A stretch of DNA of 64,000 nt, from the NCBI GenBank assembly GCA_001051155.2, contig JYIP02000008.1, positions 310,001 through 374,000 of the forward strand, given 5' to 3'. This DNA comes from Chrysoporthe austroafricana (lineage: Eukaryota > Ascomycota > Sordariomycetes > Diaporthales > Cryphonectriaceae). Position 1 is the first letter of the stretch, and each line of letters begins with the position of its first letter. The position numbers and the translations under genes were made by a program. The notes under the pieces are model-generated. The model saw only the letters and a list, made by a program, of their open reading frames with translations, was not told where the DNA came from and ran no database searches. Shown piece by piece: positions 35,298-47,078 of the stretch.

Positions 35298-36623
35298 ATG
35301 GATGAAGCATTTGATTTGTGCTCACTCCCTGCGGAGATGCCACCAAACGGTACCACTGTGAACTTCGAGGACCCAGAGACCCTGGTCCCGGAGCTCATCT
35401 CGATTTGCACTATCATGACTGTTGGAGCGATCTTCTTTACAGCATGTCGGCTATATGCCAACTGGCGGAAAATGTGGTGGAGCGACTGTAAGAAATAACA
35501 AGACTTATGTCTCAGTATCTCAAAGATCGATGGGCCTTTCAAGACTAACAAGACCAAATGGAGTAGACTTTGCCGTTATCGCGCTAATTCTAGCGATCAC
35601 TCTTACTGGCCTCATGCTAGCTCAGACTCCGTTTGCGCGCCATCCATGGGATGTAAGAGCTTGTTTGTGGTATGATGGCACATACACGAAGGTGGGTCCA
35701 ACATGCCAATAAGGTCCATCACCTGCTCAGAGACTAAACACAGTCCCAGATTCTCTTCTCACAGGAAATACTTCTGGGTTTGGTTCTCTTCTTCTCCAAA
35801 ACCTCTATCTTCTTGCTGTTCCACCAGATTTTCGAAGTCGAAAGATGGATGCGCGTGGCCATCCGCTGTGGAATTATTTGCACTGGGTTCCTCCACTTTT
35901 CCAACATTCCCATATCAGCAATCCTGTCGGCCCCTCACGCGGGCGAGACGTGGACTAGCATCCTGACAACCGGGCGTCTCCAAAAGGAACTAATCTGGGG
36001 AATCGTCCAATCAGCACTTGGGATCGTACTGGATTTTTTCATCTTCATCTTGCCTATTCCGGTCATTTTAAGACTTCACCTGTCGTCAAAAAAGAAGATC
36101 CAGCTTCTAGCCGTCTTTGCTGTGGCTTTGGTGTAAGTCTTGATGCCCATGTTCGTTGCGGGTCATCCACTAAGAACAAGGCAACAGCGGTGTCATTGCC
36201 GGCGCGCTGTCCCTGGTCTATAGAGTGCAGGCCGTGGACACCACCGACGGAACGTGGAAGTACACGGTTGTTCTTATCTGCAGCCTCGTCGAGACGGACG
36301 TGGCTATCATTGTCAGCTGCACTCCGGGCTTCGCGAGCTTTACCAAGATTTATATCTCTGAACTGCCGATTATCAAGTCACTCCGTTCGACTTTTGGTGG
36401 AAGCAACAGTGAAAAGTCTGGCCTTGGGGCCAAGCCATCATGGAACCAAAAGGAGGACGGCAACAGACCGAGGACAGGAAGAACATCGAAAAATCAAATC
36501 GAATATGAGTTCAACGAAGGCAGCGACACTTTCATACTTCAAAGCGTATCATCGACTGAAAGGGGTGATGACCTGTACACTATATCCCAGCTTCCGAATT
36601 CGAACTCCCCAGGAATCGTTTGA
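35298..36623 (+). CDS. Fungal rhodopsin-like (PTH11-type) integral membrane protein, 372 aa, four exons
   Basis: Exons are 35298-35487, 35567-35691, 35765-36132 and 36188-36623, with introns of 79, 73 and 55 nt that all keep frame. Seven hydrophobic segments are visible, beginning with VPELISICTIMTVGAIFFTA and including FAVIALILAITLTGLML, LLGLVLFFSKTSIFLLFHQIF, GIICTGFLHFSNIPISAIL, GIVLDFFIFILPIPVIL, LLAVFAVALVGVIAGALS and VVLICSLVETDVAIIVSC. The S-K-T-S-I-F-L-L-F and E-T-D-V-A-I-I-V-S-C-T-P patterns are typical of the large fungal rhodopsin-domain family, which includes PTH11-type proteins; no retinal-binding lysine is claimed. The C-terminal 110 residues are hydrophilic. Such proteins are often subtelomeric or accessory and mostly have no known ligand. 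A role in surface sensing is inference. Confidence 0.83.
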
Positions 36624-38604
36624 ACCGACGATATATCACAGAAGACTCACTGTCTTGACCCCAGAGGCCAAGATGTAGATCAAGAACCTCGAATCCTGAA
36701 CAATCCAAAGGGGGTCTTCTATTACGCACCTGGCGCGGGTCAAGCGCCGACCCAGTCCGTCTGGCTCTACTATATTCCCTCACCAAACCAGCACATAAGC
36801 GATCCTTACCATACATCTCAATACGGGCCGGGCACATACGCGTCTGGAGATTATACGTCTCAGATTTCTACAGAACACTTGATTGTATGGCGGCTGTGAG
36901 GGCCTTGAGAGTACACATGATCAGTAGTTTCTAAGTCTGCTTACTTGACCTTCAGATGATATTAGGATGTCTGGCGTGAAAGTGCTGCGATGAGGAATTA
37001 TTTATGAACGTATACAAACAGTATGAATTATAAAATTCATCACTGTAATATATCATTTGCTCACACGGTTGCTTACAAAACCATTGCTTAAAGATAATTT
37101 ACTTTCCCTTCAAATAGCGCAATCCGACGAAGATACAATACCACTTTGGAACCTAAGATTCCAAGTCGCAAATATAGGAATTTCGGAAACATTAGGGTCT
37201 GTTTTGTGACCACAAAGTGAGCAGGTCACTGGAACAGGCCATCTCAGTGAAGGCAGGATCACGTTGGCCCGGGTCCAACATCCGCATAAGCACGCGGTTA
37301 GGGTCATCAGTAACTGAGGCTCACTGATCCAGCACAGCATCAGTTGGATTACCTTGGTGATCCAGGTGAGCCAGGAATGAAGAGCTGACTATCTAAGGAC
37401 GGGAAACAGTAGTATAGCACAAGATTTTCGCATTTATCTGTTCAATTTCAAGTAAAATATAAATCGCTTTTGGATGCGTCGGAACGAGGCGCGGCGCGAA
37501 TGCCGAGAACCCACCGAGGAATGTAGTAAACCTTATTACTATGCCACTACCCGGCTGCCAGTACGCATAGTTTACCCACAAATGTGGAGCGCGGGAACAC
37601 CTTCCAGGGGCCTCAGACGTTGTGATGTCGGAACAATTTTGACGCCTTCGGCCTTCACCGCGCATAGCACAGAGCGCTCGGGTGTCCCCATTCTGGCACA
37701 GCACAAGCTGTGTCCATCACCTCTAGACTTGCGATATACCTAGATATGCAAATCGCTCTCGAGACGTGATGCTGCCTTTCACCTGGTCGTTTGCTAAACT
37801 ATGGGCAAGGGCGAAGGATGACCTCGGCCTCGGCTTTCTCTCGCTGTTTAGTAGCGAGGCTGAGGTCTCACCTCGTCTACGCCGAGAAAACTCCCCGCCT
37901 GCGCGTCTTCGCGGCTTCCCGAGCTGAAACAACACTGGCTGGAGTACTACGTAGCAAGGCAGAGACCACGGCTGCCGAGAGGTGATCCACTCGCATGGAG
38001 CCAACCCTCGCCTAGATTCTGAAAGATTCCGTGTCAAACCGAGCACGGCCAATGAGCGAATCTCTCGGCCTCGTCTCCCAGCCCTGCAGGACCCTGGGTT
38101 GCGCTAGACAATACCTATACGGTCACCATGACGGAATGCTGTCTGGCTGCCAGGGGTCAAGATACCTATTAGCACAGGCCGACTGGCCATTCCCTTGTCC
38201 CTGCATATCAGCCCTTCCCCAAGGGTACCGACAGGGCTATTCTTATAGTGCGGGTACATAGAACGCCTGGATGCTCCGGAAACAGCCGGGTCCGTGATTC
38301 ATCAGCCTTGACCTGTCCCGGCCCAGCCAAGCCTAGACTGAGAACATCGCGATTCGGGATCTTAGTATTTTATTGGTGGGTCTTCCGGTGGACGACAAAA
38401 ATGGATCCTGAGGCTCGCTCTTATATGCTTCAATTTCGAGCGAATCGACAGCGGAGGTAGGTATATAATAATAAAATAGCCTCGCAATTGGGCCACGGTT
38501 AACCAACCACACCACCGCCGTCTTCCCGGCTCAGCAAATAATATATCAGATTCTAGTACACAACATAGTCCACAACCTCACTAAGAACCACCACAATCGC
38601 AACC
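36624..38604. other. Intergenic upstream of the first MFS gene
   Basis: About 2 kb with no recognisable gene. It is AT-richer at 36900-37100. A CA-rich stretch just before 38605 (about 38505-38600) is typical of a fungal 5' leader. Confidence 0.5.
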
Positions 38605-40293
38605 ATGTCTACACAACAAGTGCCCCAGGGGGATCCTGAGCCAACATCACCGACACATTTGGTGAGGACGGAGACCGTACAGAGTCTGGAGGAGATGGGT
38701 CTCTCACCAGTCCCAGACAGGATAGACATCAACTACCCCGAACTGGGGCGCCCAGAGCACCCTGTCTTCCCCGAAGAGTACAACGTCGAATCGGCCACAG
38801 GGCTGGTACCTGAGGTGGCTCTTGAGCAGATCCGTTCGAGGCTAGACGCACCATCGGAGCGAACGCTTCACGATACGCCACCTGGCACGGCGCCGGATCT
38901 CGAGAAGCGGAAGACGGCAGAGTTCGTCACATTTACCATCGGAGACCCAGAGAACCCACACCACTGGTCAAAATCGTACAAGTGGTACGTCACGATGGTG
39001 GCTGCCATTCTTGTTGTCTGCGTGGCGTACGGCTCGTCGATCGTTACCGGGGGTCTGGGCCTCATTGAAGACAAGTATAATGTCTCCGAGGAAGTCGCAA
39101 TCTTGACATGCTCTATAATGGTCTGCGGCTTCGCCGTCGGCCCTCTGCTCTGGTCTCCCCTTTCCGAGATCATCGGCCGCCGGCCCGTCTACATCATCTC
39201 GTTCGCCCTGTACACCATCTTCCAGATCCCCTGCGCCCTGTCCCCGAACATCGGCGGGCTGCTCGCCTGTCGCTTCCTCAGCGGGGTCTTCTCCAGCTCG
39301 GCCCTCTCCCTCGCCGGGGGCACCATCGCCGACATCTGGGAGATCAAGGACCGCGGCAACGCCATCGCGTACTTCGCGGCCGCCCCGTACTGCGGCCCCG
39401 TCCTCGGCCCCATCGTCTGCGGCTGGATCAACGTGGCCACGCACCGGCTCGACCTGTTCTTCTGGGTCAACATGGCCTTCTCGGGCGTGATGCTGGTCGT
39501 TGTCGGCCTGATCCCGGAGACGTACGCGCCGGTGATCCTCAGGCGCCGCGCCAAGAAGCTCCGCAGGGAGACGGGCGACCCGGACATCATCACCGAGCAG
39601 GAGAGGGTGAGGCTCTCACTCGCGGAGGTCATCAAGACCAGCCTGGTCCGGCCCATCGTCATGATCCTGACGGAGCCCGTCCTGGACCTCATGTGCATGT
39701 ACATCGTGCTCATCTACGCCATGCTGTACGCCTTCTTCTTCGCGTACCCCGTCATCTTCGGGGACCTGTACGGGTACAACGACGGCCAGATAGGGCTCAT
39801 GTTCATCCCCATCCTGATCGGCGCCAGCTTCGCCCTGGTGGCCACTCCGTACTGCGAGAAGGCCTTCCGGCGTATCTGCGCCAAGCGTGCCCCGACCCCC
39901 GAGGACCGACTCCTGGGGGCGTGCATAGGCGCACCGTTCATCCCCATCTCTCTGTTCATCCTCGGCGCCACGTCGTGGAGGTGGATCATCTGGGTCGGCC
40001 CTGCATCGTCTGGCATCGCGTTTGGCTTCGGCATGGTGCTCTGCTACTACTCGGTCAACAACTACATCATTGACTCGTACTCGAAGTACGCCGCCTCGGC
40101 CCTGGCCGCCAAGGTGTTCCTGCGCTCTGGAGGCGGCGCCGCGTTCCCGCTCTTCATCACGCAGATGTACCACCGGCTCGGATTGCTGTGGGCCTCGTTC
40201 CTCTTGGCGTTCATTGGGGTGGCCATGTTCTTTATCCCGTTCGGCTTCTACTTCTACGGCGCAAAGCTGAGGGCGAGGCTTACCAAGTCTTGA
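38605..40293 (+). CDS. MFS multidrug-type efflux transporter (DHA1 family), 562 aa
   Basis: Single exon. A soluble N-terminus of about 125 residues contains the FxxxDPENPHHWSKSYKW lead-in typical of fungal drug:H+ antiporters of the 12-helix type. The MFS signature loop between helices 2 and 3 is WSPLSEIIGRRP (residues 183-194). Helix 5 carries the antiporter-type motif seen as AAPYCGPVLGPIVCGW. A central cytoplasmic loop (about residues 310-345, basic then acidic) separates the two six-helix halves. The protein should sit in the plasma membrane and export small molecules; the substrate is unknown. It may protect against toxins or export a metabolite. Two genes to the right lies an unrelated MFS gene and an SDR, but no biosynthetic core enzyme is present in the window. 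Confidence 0.92.
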   Translation: MSTQQVPQGDPEPTSPTHLVRTETVQSLEEMGLSPVPDRIDINYPELGRPEHPVFPEEYNVESATGLVPEVALEQIRSRLDAPSERTLHDTPPGTAPDLEKRKTAEFVTFTIGDPENPHHWSKSYKWYVTMVAAILVVCVAYGSSIVTGGLGLIEDKYNVSEEVAILTCSIMVCGFAVGPLLWSPLSEIIGRRPVYIISFALYTIFQIPCALSPNIGGLLACRFLSGVFSSSALSLAGGTIADIWEIKDRGNAIAYFAAAPYCGPVLGPIVCGWINVATHRLDLFFWVNMAFSGVMLVVVGLIPETYAPVILRRRAKKLRRETGDPDIITEQERVRLSLAEVIKTSLVRPIVMILTEPVLDLMCMYIVLIYAMLYAFFFAYPVIFGDLYGYNDGQIGLMFIPILIGASFALVATPYCEKAFRRICAKRAPTPEDRLLGACIGAPFIPISLFILGATSWRWIIWVGPASSGIAFGFGMVLCYYSVNNYIIDSYSKYAASALAAKVFLRSGGGAAFPLFITQMYHRLGLLWASFLLAFIGVAMFFIPFGFYFYGAKLRARLTKS

Positions 40294-41399
40294 TTGAAGA
40301 GCTGTATTTGAAGAACCTGAAGTTCGGAGATGCGCTGCACACGGCGGCGCGGCTCGTGCTATGATGACTCTGTGGAGGTGTAATTATAGGCCTCGGACCA
40401 GGGGGGGGCTATAGACGGATATATCGATTGCATGCTTCGACGGGGACATGTACGCATGAATGAGGTTTTATATGAATAAGATGTTACAAAATGGAGCATG
40501 AAAGGATGATGGGCTGTATAGATGGAGCATTGCATGCCGAAAGAGGCGTATAGAAGTTGGTTCCGGGCGGGATATGTCACATGAGGCCCCTACTATTCTT
40601 GGCATCCTCGCGATATTAGTGGCATCAGGCGTTTGTAATTAGTGTTGTCCAGTAGGAAAATTTCTCAGAGAAGACATACATGCTTTATTCAGCAACGTCC
40701 ATTCGGATGTATTTCCCCTGCAGCGCTCAACCCCCTCCTCTTCTCAGGGCTCCACTCGAGCCTGGTGCCTCCGGAATACAGTTCATTAAGCCACTGAACC
40801 GGTAGCCTAATAGACCTTATTTCAGGGGTTTCCACACAACTAAGCATACATAGCCTCCGAAGACAGGCGATAGAAGCAGGGTTAAGTCTTTCTAGAAGCC
40901 GCAGAGCGCGGCTCAAGACCCTCGGAGGTGTGGCGATGAGAAGACTCAGTGATGTGGACAGGCCCGTTGGTAATGTGAACATTCATATCACCGCCACCGC
41001 CAGCATGCTATGCTGCTGTAGACTTCGTGGAGGACCGACCATCTGCGAGAAGCATGATTCCGAGCATTGACAGGTGGATGGAGTCGACTGAATTCGAGTC
41101 CGATATAAGCAAAGCCTATTTCTTAGATGTATTCAAACTATCTACCACCATGCGTATCTAGCAAGGTAGGTCAACCAAACCGAATCATGTCGGTTGGAAG
41201 ATTAAACATTCATGCCTGTTGGCTTTTACCGACCAACGCCCAGGACGCCATGCCAATGACTTCAAACCGACGTGTACTGAATTCTCGGTCGGACTGTTCA
41301 AAAGAACCTGCAATGAAACACTTACCTTTCAGCCCCTTGCTTGGAACTTCACTTCGCATCGCTCTGTTCATGCCTTCAAATCTCTCCACATAGCAGCTA
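40294..41399. other. Intergenic between convergent MFS genes
   Basis: About 1.1 kb holding both 3' UTRs. Small open frames exist on both strands (for example 40689-40982, minus) but none resembles a known protein. Confidence 0.5.
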
Positions 41400-43610
41400 T
41401 CACCCATTGATGGTGCCATACCCGGCACCCCCTCTAGAGGCACGCGAGCTGACCCGCACCAGAGGCGAAAAGCCCTCGTCGTCCGACTCGGGGATGGCGT
41501 CCTTGCTGACGTGGATCGCGTCGGCGCCGTCCCCGGCAATGATAGCGCGATCGTCGTCCAGGTCCTCGTCCGCCTCCAGCAGGATCTCGTCGTCGTCGTC
41601 GTCCGTGTCCTCCGAACTGGGCCCGTCGCCCTCGACGATCATCCAGGCCGGGACGACCTGGCCCAGGGCGATGACGGCGAGGAACCAGAACGCTGGCACG
41701 ACGGACCCCCGCTTCACGCCCCACGAGAAGATGGCGCCGGTGCTCGACGGGCCGAGGGCCCGGCCGATGCCCGAGAACGTCGTGGCGAAGCCGTTGAGCG
41801 TCCCGAGGATGCGCGTGGTCGGGGCGGAGTTGGTGAGCAGGATGGTGATGCAGGGGAAGCCGACGATGCCGGCGAAGCCCTTGACGAGCAGGAGCGACAG
41901 GAGGGCCACGTACTGCAGGCTCTCTGACTGGATCAGGGCCGTGTAGGGGACGAGGAGGTAGAAGATGGGGTAGAGGATAGCTGGCGAGCAGCCCTGCGTT
42001 AGCACCGCGGGTATTCTGACGGAGAGTACGCCGGAGAGGTTTTAACTTACTGCCGACCTTGAAGCAATTTAGGGCGCCGAAGCGGCCACAGATGATGGGG
42101 AAGACGAAGAATTGGATAATACCACACGCGAGGCCGTATACAGTGAAGATGGTTCCGATCTCACTCGAGTTGAGGCCGAAGCCGCCGGAGAAGTGGAAAG
42201 GCAGGTGAGTCTCCTCGCCCGGCTCCTGCCGCGGGTAGTCGAGAAATGCGGGCAGTACCTGGTCGAATGCCACCGAGTGAAGCGCGAGGAAGGTGTACGC
42301 GACGATGTTGGTGATGACCTGGGGCGTGAAGATCTCACGCATCGTGGGCGGCGCGGCGCTGCTCAGCTTGCCCTTCTTCACGACAGCTGCAGCGCCGGAC
42401 TTGGGCAGGAGGGGCGCCGAGGCCTCGGCGTCCACGAAGGAGGGCCGGTGGTGGCGCTTGTGAACGTACCGGGGCTTCCTCTTGAACGACCGAGAGATCT
42501 TCTCCCCTAGGTCGAGGCCCCAGTCTCTGTCGTGGCGCTTTGTCTCGAGGGTTTCCCGCAGGTAGAGAGTCGCGACCACGACAGAGGTGAAGAAGAAAAT
42601 GCATGCCACGAGGTTGGGCAGGAGGAAGGGGTACTCGTTGAACAGCCAGCTGTTGCCGAAGAGCGCAGGATATTGCTGGGCAGGCCTGGCGAAGAAGCCA
42701 CCGAAGGAGGGGCCAAAGACGGAGCCTATGCTCCATACCATAGGCATCAGGGAGAACGCCCGCGGTTGGAGTTCTTTCCAGGGCACCATTTCCGCCACCA
42801 TGGTTCGTATTATGCCAACTACGGAGGTTGTGAGCCAAACTGGGTGCCAAGAGTACTTGGGAAGGGGGAGGGAAACAGACCATTTCCATTACCAAGACCC
42901 AGCAAAAACCGTGCTGCAAGGGCTTGCGCAAGACTCTTCGACGTGCCCCAGAGCAGGAAACAGATCATCACATTTATCAGGCCTAACAGGATCGTAGGTT
43001 TCCGCCCAATCTTGTCGGAGAGCCGACCCCACGGCACTGCGCACAGGCTCTGCGATACCGAAAAGGTAGACCCGACCACGCCCCCCCACTTCGCCACGTT
43101 GTCGTGGGGGACGCCGAAGCTTTTGATCATCTCAGGCAGATAGGGAAACACTGAGGTTAATGCCAGAGGCTCTGCGAACCTGACAACGGCTGAAGTGACA
43201 AAGTCGTTAGCGATAAGCGCGACAAAGAGGAGTGGTACCTGGAGACCCCCGTTCTGCCCTGTCCACCTTTCCGTCCTGCTGTCATGCGTAGGTCGAGGAT
43301 CTCGTCAATATCCGCACCGGCATCGTGGCATTTCTGCTTCCTCGCGTGAGACTGATACCCAACAGCGTACTTACCGGGCACGCAGCTGAGGAGTTCTGGG
43401 TGCAGAAGACCACCAGCAGCAACCTACCAAATGACAAGTCCGATACAACAGTGCTTCACTCGAGGCATGACGACAAAAAGACGGGGAATTTGACCCAGTG
43501 AAAGATGTATCCCCGCACGGGGTGGGCTGAAGGCTCATGGTGGCTTGCTTACCCAGGATTGCGAGTTGCTCGGCGGGCAGTTTTGGCCCTTTATGTGCGG
43601 AGGGAGACAT
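41400..43610 (-). CDS. MFS transporter of the fungal YCR023C/ZIFL-like family, 571 aa, four exons
   Basis: Exons on the minus strand are 43610-43553, 43189-42881, 42818-42051 and 41980-41400. Intron 1 is unusually long (363 nt) and joins KLPAEQLAILA to VVRFAEPLALTSVFPYLPEM, the family's first helix. The MFS loop GRLSDKIGRKP is at residues 74-84. Conserved text follows: GNGNVGIIRTMVAEMVPWKELQPRAF, WSIGSVFGPSFGGFFARP, LETKRHDRDWGLDLGEKI. A hydrophilic loop (about 235-300) separates the halves, and the last 70 residues are acidic and cytoplasmic. Intron 2 uses a weak GTCTGT donor. Intron 3 (GTAAGT) appears to skip the first AG after its branch site and use GCCAG, restoring VGTILYPIFYLLVPYTAL. 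A vacuolar or plasma-membrane efflux role is likely; the substrate is unknown. Confidence 0.85.
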
Positions 43611-45534
43611 ATTGGAATCACTGGGCGTGAGGAGACAATGGGGATATGTCTATTGCGTGCGGTAGAGCTAGATCTCGCCGTCCTGCTGGAACGGGCACTG
43701 AAGCAATTCTTCTTCCCAAAAATAGTTCGGGCGACGGTTTTAGTCGGCAAAGCCGAACCAAGTGAGACGGATGACGGAGGCAGACAGACTGGATGGGAGC
43801 AGCCGAAGACACCTGCAGAAGAGGCTGAACCTGCTTCGCGTTGAACGACGACCGGAAGAGCAAGATGCAAAAGAGGAGCAAAGGAAACAGAAATGCGTAG
43901 AGCGGTGGTCTAGAGGGAAAATAAGAGCCGCCACCCCGCCGAGTCGCGGATTTTGAGAGGTAGCATCGTACATACTTGGTAGTCACCGGGCCGCAGGGTG
44001 GGTCGGCCGGGCGGTGATGGTGGGTTCTGGCGACCAAACAGCGTCCCCAGATGTCAAAAATCGTAAGCAGGGAATGTCTCGCCTGCGTGCCCGCGGCGCT
44101 AATGTCTGAGAGGAGGCGGTCGAGATGGCCGGTCTTCGCCCTGCCTCCCCCCCCTTCTCGGGTCGGCAATCTAGGTGGCCGGGAGCACGGCCAGAGAAGT
44201 AGAGTAAGGAGCACGAGCACGAGCACGAGCAGGCGCCCTTTCGAGAGCCCCGCCGACGCCCTCAAGATCGGCCTGTGCAGCAGTGGGCCCGGCCTGCAGG
44301 AGGACGCAGGTTCTGTAGTGCAAAGAGGGGCTCTCTGTGCATTGTGCATGGCCCAGACCCCATTCTTCTTGCCGGCAAAAGGGCCGACGTCCTGTTGCTG
44401 GTGCGCAGGCCGACGGATCCTGGCACGAGAGAATCTGGGGTTCTCGAGAGCCGCAGACAGGTTTTGGGTGTGACGGATGCTCCCTCCCCCAAGCCGGTGA
44501 CACTGCGCTTGGCACGGTGCTGCCGAAGGTCTGTCACACCGACAAGGACACCGGGTCCGTTGTCGGCGCGGTTCTGGAGGATTCGAGCGAGACATTCCTT
44601 CTGGCCGCCGGCTTGCCGTGCTGCGCCCTTCACGGAATGACGTCGCCCCACCTCCGATGCAAGGCTGCTGCCGATCATGCACGTTGAAAATCAGCTGGCC
44701 TTAAACGGGCAGATCGCGGCGATAGGCTTGACCCGTACGGGCAAGGCGTCGATGTCGAGATGGCTGCGCCCATGTCGCAAGAGTGGACGCTCATTTGCCC
44801 CTCGCGACTTACTTGCATGCCCGAATCAGGTTGCGGTAACGCAGCGGGCAGGCAGATGCGGCGCGCTTGGTTCGCAAGTAGGCGGTGTCAATCGTTATCT
44901 CGGCTTTCTTGACGATGTGCCAGAAATGTGGTGGGAGGACCTTTTTGACATGATATGACCGATTATGTAAGACATCTGATCCTCAGCCCATCCAACCAAA
45001 CAATCCCCCGCGCCCCAGCAAGCCGGGCGGCGTAACGGGTGAGAGCCTTGTCCTGTGCTAGACAGATATCGAAGAAGACATGAAGGTGAAGAAGGTCAGA
45101 GGAGACAGAAGGCGAGGTCGATATAGGAGGATAATTTATGCATACATACAAACATCTAGCGGTCAGTAAATCTCGTTTCAGGGGTCAAACAGGCAGAAGT
45201 TAAAAGAATTTACGATCCACCTCGGTTCATTATTGGATTCATCCCAGCACCACCCATCCTCAACGAAGGCCAAGTCTCGTTTCAAGGTCGGTGTATCAAA
45301 TTCTAATGCTTTGCGCCGCCAGAATCAATTTGTTTACCAAGTGCCCACGTATAGACATACATATAGCCCAGTGAAAGCAAAACCTTGAGGCGAAGAATTT
45401 TGGGCCAGTAACCTGGACGTTTGGATTTCGTGTTCATTACATTAGGGGGAGAGGAGCTGTTGCTAGATGCCGTCCAAGGTATTCCGCTGAGGCGTCCTTG
45501 GGAATAAAAAGACTCGCATGACAGAAGCATGCGA
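43611..45534. other. Intergenic, promoter of the second MFS gene and 3' region of the SDR gene
   Basis: About 1.9 kb. A 354-codon minus-strand frame (43618-44682) is present but is Arg/Pro/Ser/Cys-rich without a family match and sits where the MFS promoter and leader are expected, so it is not called. CT-rich sequence on the minus strand at 43770-43900 suits the MFS leader. Confidence 0.45.
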
Positions 45535-46566
45535 TCACCACGGCACCAGGTCCCCGTCAACACTTAACATGCCATTCTTCTCGAAGAAGGCGTCCCTATT
45601 CCCGCGCACAACGTCCACAAGCGTAGTGGCCGGCTCCTTCGGGTCACGAGCCCCCATCTTGGCCCGCATCTCGCGGCCCTTCTCGCCCGTGAGGTTCGAC
45701 ACGCAGAAGCCCGGGTCGAACGCGAGCACCTTGCACCCCCACTCCGACCAGTGCCTGCGGTGGCACGCGCTCAGCATGTTGAGGGCGGCCTTGCTCATGT
45801 GGTACGGATCCCCGCGGAGCTTCGCGTGCTCGTTGTCCGGGCGCAGCTTCTGCGTGATGGAGCCCTGCCCGCTCGAGACGTAGATCAGGTACGGCTCGGG
45901 CGACTTCTGGAGCAGCGGCGCTAGCGTCTCGGAGCTGTTCGCCTCGTGTGTTAGCGGGTCGGCGCTGTCAAGGTACGGTACATCGGAGGCCTTTGCCTCT
46001 TCAAGTACGGCTTTTTGAGCACTAAGAGGGTTGCGGGCGCAGAGGGAACGTACAGGAGCATTGTTCCGAAGACGTTGGTCTCGAAGGTCTTGCGGAGCAC
46101 AGTGAGCAGTTCCAGCTGCTGGTAGACAATTATGCCCGCGTTATTTATTAGTACTGCTGCGCATTAGAATCTGATTTTTCCGAATTCGAAGCACCATTTT
46201 TCGAGCGTCTGAGAAGGACGGCGCTGGGGGGGGGGTGCGTACCATCCAGCTTGCCGAATTGCGTCTCGATATGGTCTTTCAAGGCGTGGATAGACTTCTC
46301 GTCGGTGACATCGATCTGAACCACCGATATGGGGCCCCTCAAGGAATCGCCATACGTCGACTGCATGTCTTCGAGGGCTTTCTGCCCCTTCTCCACGGTC
46401 CGGCTGCCGAGCAAGACGTGGAAGTCGGCTGACTCCTTCGACAGCAGCACAACTGTCTCATAGCCAATACCACTGTTGCCACCTATAGCTCTCGTTAGTC
46501 TTCTGATTTTCACATAATGGGTGTGAATTGTATACCAGTGACGAGAATGATTTTCTTCGACGACAT
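45535..46566 (-). CDS. Short-chain dehydrogenase/reductase (SDR), 256 aa, four exons
   Basis: Exons on the minus strand are 46566-46536, 46482-46243, 46153-46054 and 45934-45535; introns are 53, 89 and 119 nt. The enzyme is a classical NAD(P)-dependent oxidoreductase. The Rossmann motif TGGNSGIG spans the first junction (residues 10-17); NNAG is at 94-97; the catalytic Ser lies in YVSSG (144-145) and the catalytic YxxxK is Y168-K172 (YHMSKAAL). A PG motif follows (FDPGFCVSNLTG). Length is normal for the family. Fungal SDRs of this type act on carbonyls in many pathways, and the substrate cannot be told. Intron 2 carries an 11-base G run on the plus strand. Intron 3 skips an AG close to the branch site (GCTAACACACGAG) and uses GAACAG, giving FGTMLLSETLAPLLQKS. 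The C-terminus ends GDLVPW. Confidence 0.88.
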
Positions 46567-46977
46567 TGTGAATGTGCTTCGAAACGTAGGTAGGCGTTGA
46601 TGCTTAAGTCTTAATAATACTTGATTTGATGAACCCAAGTAGACCAGAGACTTTGATTCCAGGTTTCTATCCCATTTTATTCATATAAAGGTGATGTATG
46701 TGATTGTGGGTATATTCAGTAAGACTGGAGATATCGGTCTCTTTGTGCGGAGATACCTAGTAAAGGCTGCTTTAATCCCGCAGTCAGCCCGCTGTCAGCC
46801 CGCCGTCAGCCCGCCGTCCCACAATTCTTATAATTAAGTATATGAACCCAGTCATCTCACTGAGCGGATAGTTTATAGACTAGATCTTGTATATTCATCC
46901 GAATCCTGTCCTCATGAATAGCTGGCAGCAGTGTGACAAGGTGTGTGGTGGTGGTGTGCCAAGACGAATTCCGGAGA
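46567..46977. other. Intergenic: SDR promoter up to the transposon
   Basis: 411 bases between the SDR start and the TA target site of the DNA transposon. It includes the three-copy 11-bp repeat listed separately. Before the insertion this region would have continued into what is now 59501 onward. Confidence 0.6.
46783..46815. repeat. Three tandem copies of an 11-bp unit (GTCAGCCCGCY)
   Basis: Units at 46783-46793, 46794-46804 and 46805-46815 are identical except for the last base of the first copy. They lie 217-249 bases upstream of the SDR start codon, so a regulatory role is possible but not shown. Confidence 0.85.
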
Positions 46978-46979
46978 TA

Positions 46980-47026
46980 AGTCGCAGGGGGTACTTTTCG
47001 GCACCCCCCCCTTCTCGGCACCCCTG
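46980..47026 (+). repeat. Left 47-bp terminal inverted repeat of the pogo/Fot1-type element
   Basis: Begins AGTCGCAGGGGGTACTTTTC and contains two GGCACCCC-type motifs separated by an 8-C run. It matches the complement of 59452-59498 with a single C/T difference. Confidence 0.95.
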
Positions 47027-47078
47027 GCCAGCCACATTGAAAATAGATATATATATTCAATTCAACTACTTTCCAGCC

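Noticed and set aside
40689..40982. 97-codon minus-strand frame between the convergent MFS genes
   Set aside because: Lies in 3' UTR territory, with no family match; kept as intergenic.
41434..42050. Continuation of the MFS frame past the third intron (Arg/Pro/His-rich text)
   Set aside because: It reads through the intron with a GTAAGT donor into the wrong frame; the correct frame gives family-like helices.
43618..44682. 354-codon minus-strand frame upstream of the second MFS gene
   Set aside because: Composition is that of chance GC-rich sequence (Arg, Pro, Ser, Cys) and it occupies the MFS promoter and leader; no recognised motif.
44677..44958. 93-codon plus-strand frame ending MWWEDLFDMI
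   Set aside because: No homologous family recognised and no splice or promoter support.
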